Assembly (NCBI RefSeq): GCF_014836535.1
Contig: NZ_JACSQP010000003.1
Coordinates: forward strand, 16,483-80,482
Direction: 5' to 3'
Source of the DNA: Microbacterium pullorum
GTDB lineage: Bacteria > Actinomycetota > Actinomycetes > Actinomycetales > Microbacteriaceae
Length of the DNA: 64,000 nucleotides
The translations under genes and the position numbers were made by a program. Each line of letters starts with the position of its first letter. The stretch's first letter is position 1. The notes under the pieces are model-generated. The model was not told where the DNA came from, did not search any database, and worked only from the letters and a program-made list of their open reading frames with translations. Positions 63,880-64,000 of the stretch are shown here, one piece after another.

Positions 63880-64000
63880 CGTTCGCTTTCCGTCTGGGGA
63901 AGGGGGAAGGGTGCCGACGAGATCGGCGTGCGAACGAAGAGTTCAGCGTGAATTCGTGCTCCGTTAACCGGGCCGACAGAAATCCTCGCACATCACCGGG

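Noticed and set aside
63880-64000. Possible PHO box upstream of the PiT gene (GTTAAC and TTCACG elements)
   Set aside because: Spacing does not fit the 11-nt direct-repeat PHO box, and resemblance is weak.

Overview
The window is high-GC (roughly 70%) chromosomal DNA of a Gram-positive actinobacterium, most likely Microbacterium or a close Microbacteriaceae relative. This rests on composition, on the gene order lexA / hflX / dapF / miaA / miaB / recX / recA / DUF3046 / clgR / cinA / pgsA / ftsK / rnj / dapA (a core actinobacterial order, also known from mycobacteria), and on families such as ClgR, DUF1844, DUF5302 and the CE1758/CE1759 flavin pair. No tRNA, rRNA, CRISPR array, prophage or complete insertion sequence is visible. 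The species call is inference.

Layout. 0-1.8 kb: part of a glutamate-type ABC importer (binding lipoprotein and ATPase; permeases would lie beyond the left edge, just past a 25-nt poly-C run). 1.9-4.8 kb: TrmH-family methyltransferase and the infC-rpmI-rplT translation operon, with infC beginning at a rare AUC codon. 4.8-8.8 kb: tightly coupled hisC-hisB-hisH-priA(hisA)-sseB. 8.8-10.1 kb: lexA divergent from a membrane-anchored LysM protein, the arrangement of SOS cell-division inhibitors. 10.2-13.5 kb: metF-metE. 13.6-21.3 kb: S9 peptidase, hflX, a methyltransferase, dapF, miaA-miaB. 21.3-23.6 kb: a small accessory or decaying island (glycoside hydrolase 15 remnant, DUF488, Tudor-like DUF2945 protein, broken ABC ATPase) splitting miaB from recX. 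23.6-33.0 kb: recX-recA with a distant LexA box, DUF3046, clgR, cinA, pgsA, ftsK, rnj, dapA. 33.0-39.2 kb: Nudix, folA-thyA, a thioredoxin/DUF4395/OsmC redox group, dapB and small genes. 39.2-44.9 kb: a MacB-like ABC exporter with adaptor and two tandem paralogous lipoproteins. 44.9-54.5 kb: phosphatase, an aldo/keto-reductase-fold protein lacking all four catalytic residues, pnp with a structured leader, an alanine-dehydrogenase-like protein, the LLM/FMN-reductase pair, an acyltransferase and rpsO. 54.7-64 kb: EamA exporter, YceI, FKBP, PrsW, FAH-family hydrolase, aspA, phosphodiesterase, and a PiT phosphate transporter with a small membrane partner.

How it works together. The core serves translation and RNA decay (infC, rpmI, rplT, rpsO, pnp, rnj, miaA/B, hflX), SOS repair and division (lexA, LysM protein, recA, recX, ftsK), and histidine, methionine, lysine/diaminopimelate and thymidylate synthesis. 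Two genome-style features stand out. First, many genes show a -10 hexamer TANNNT ending 5-7 nt before the start codon and no Shine-Dalgarno sequence at a workable spacing, the signature of leaderless mRNAs, including four back-to-back divergent pairs. Second, the heptamer GGATGCC is far more frequent than composition predicts and recurs as inverted pairs in intergenic hairpins, as uptake sequences do in naturally transformable bacteria.
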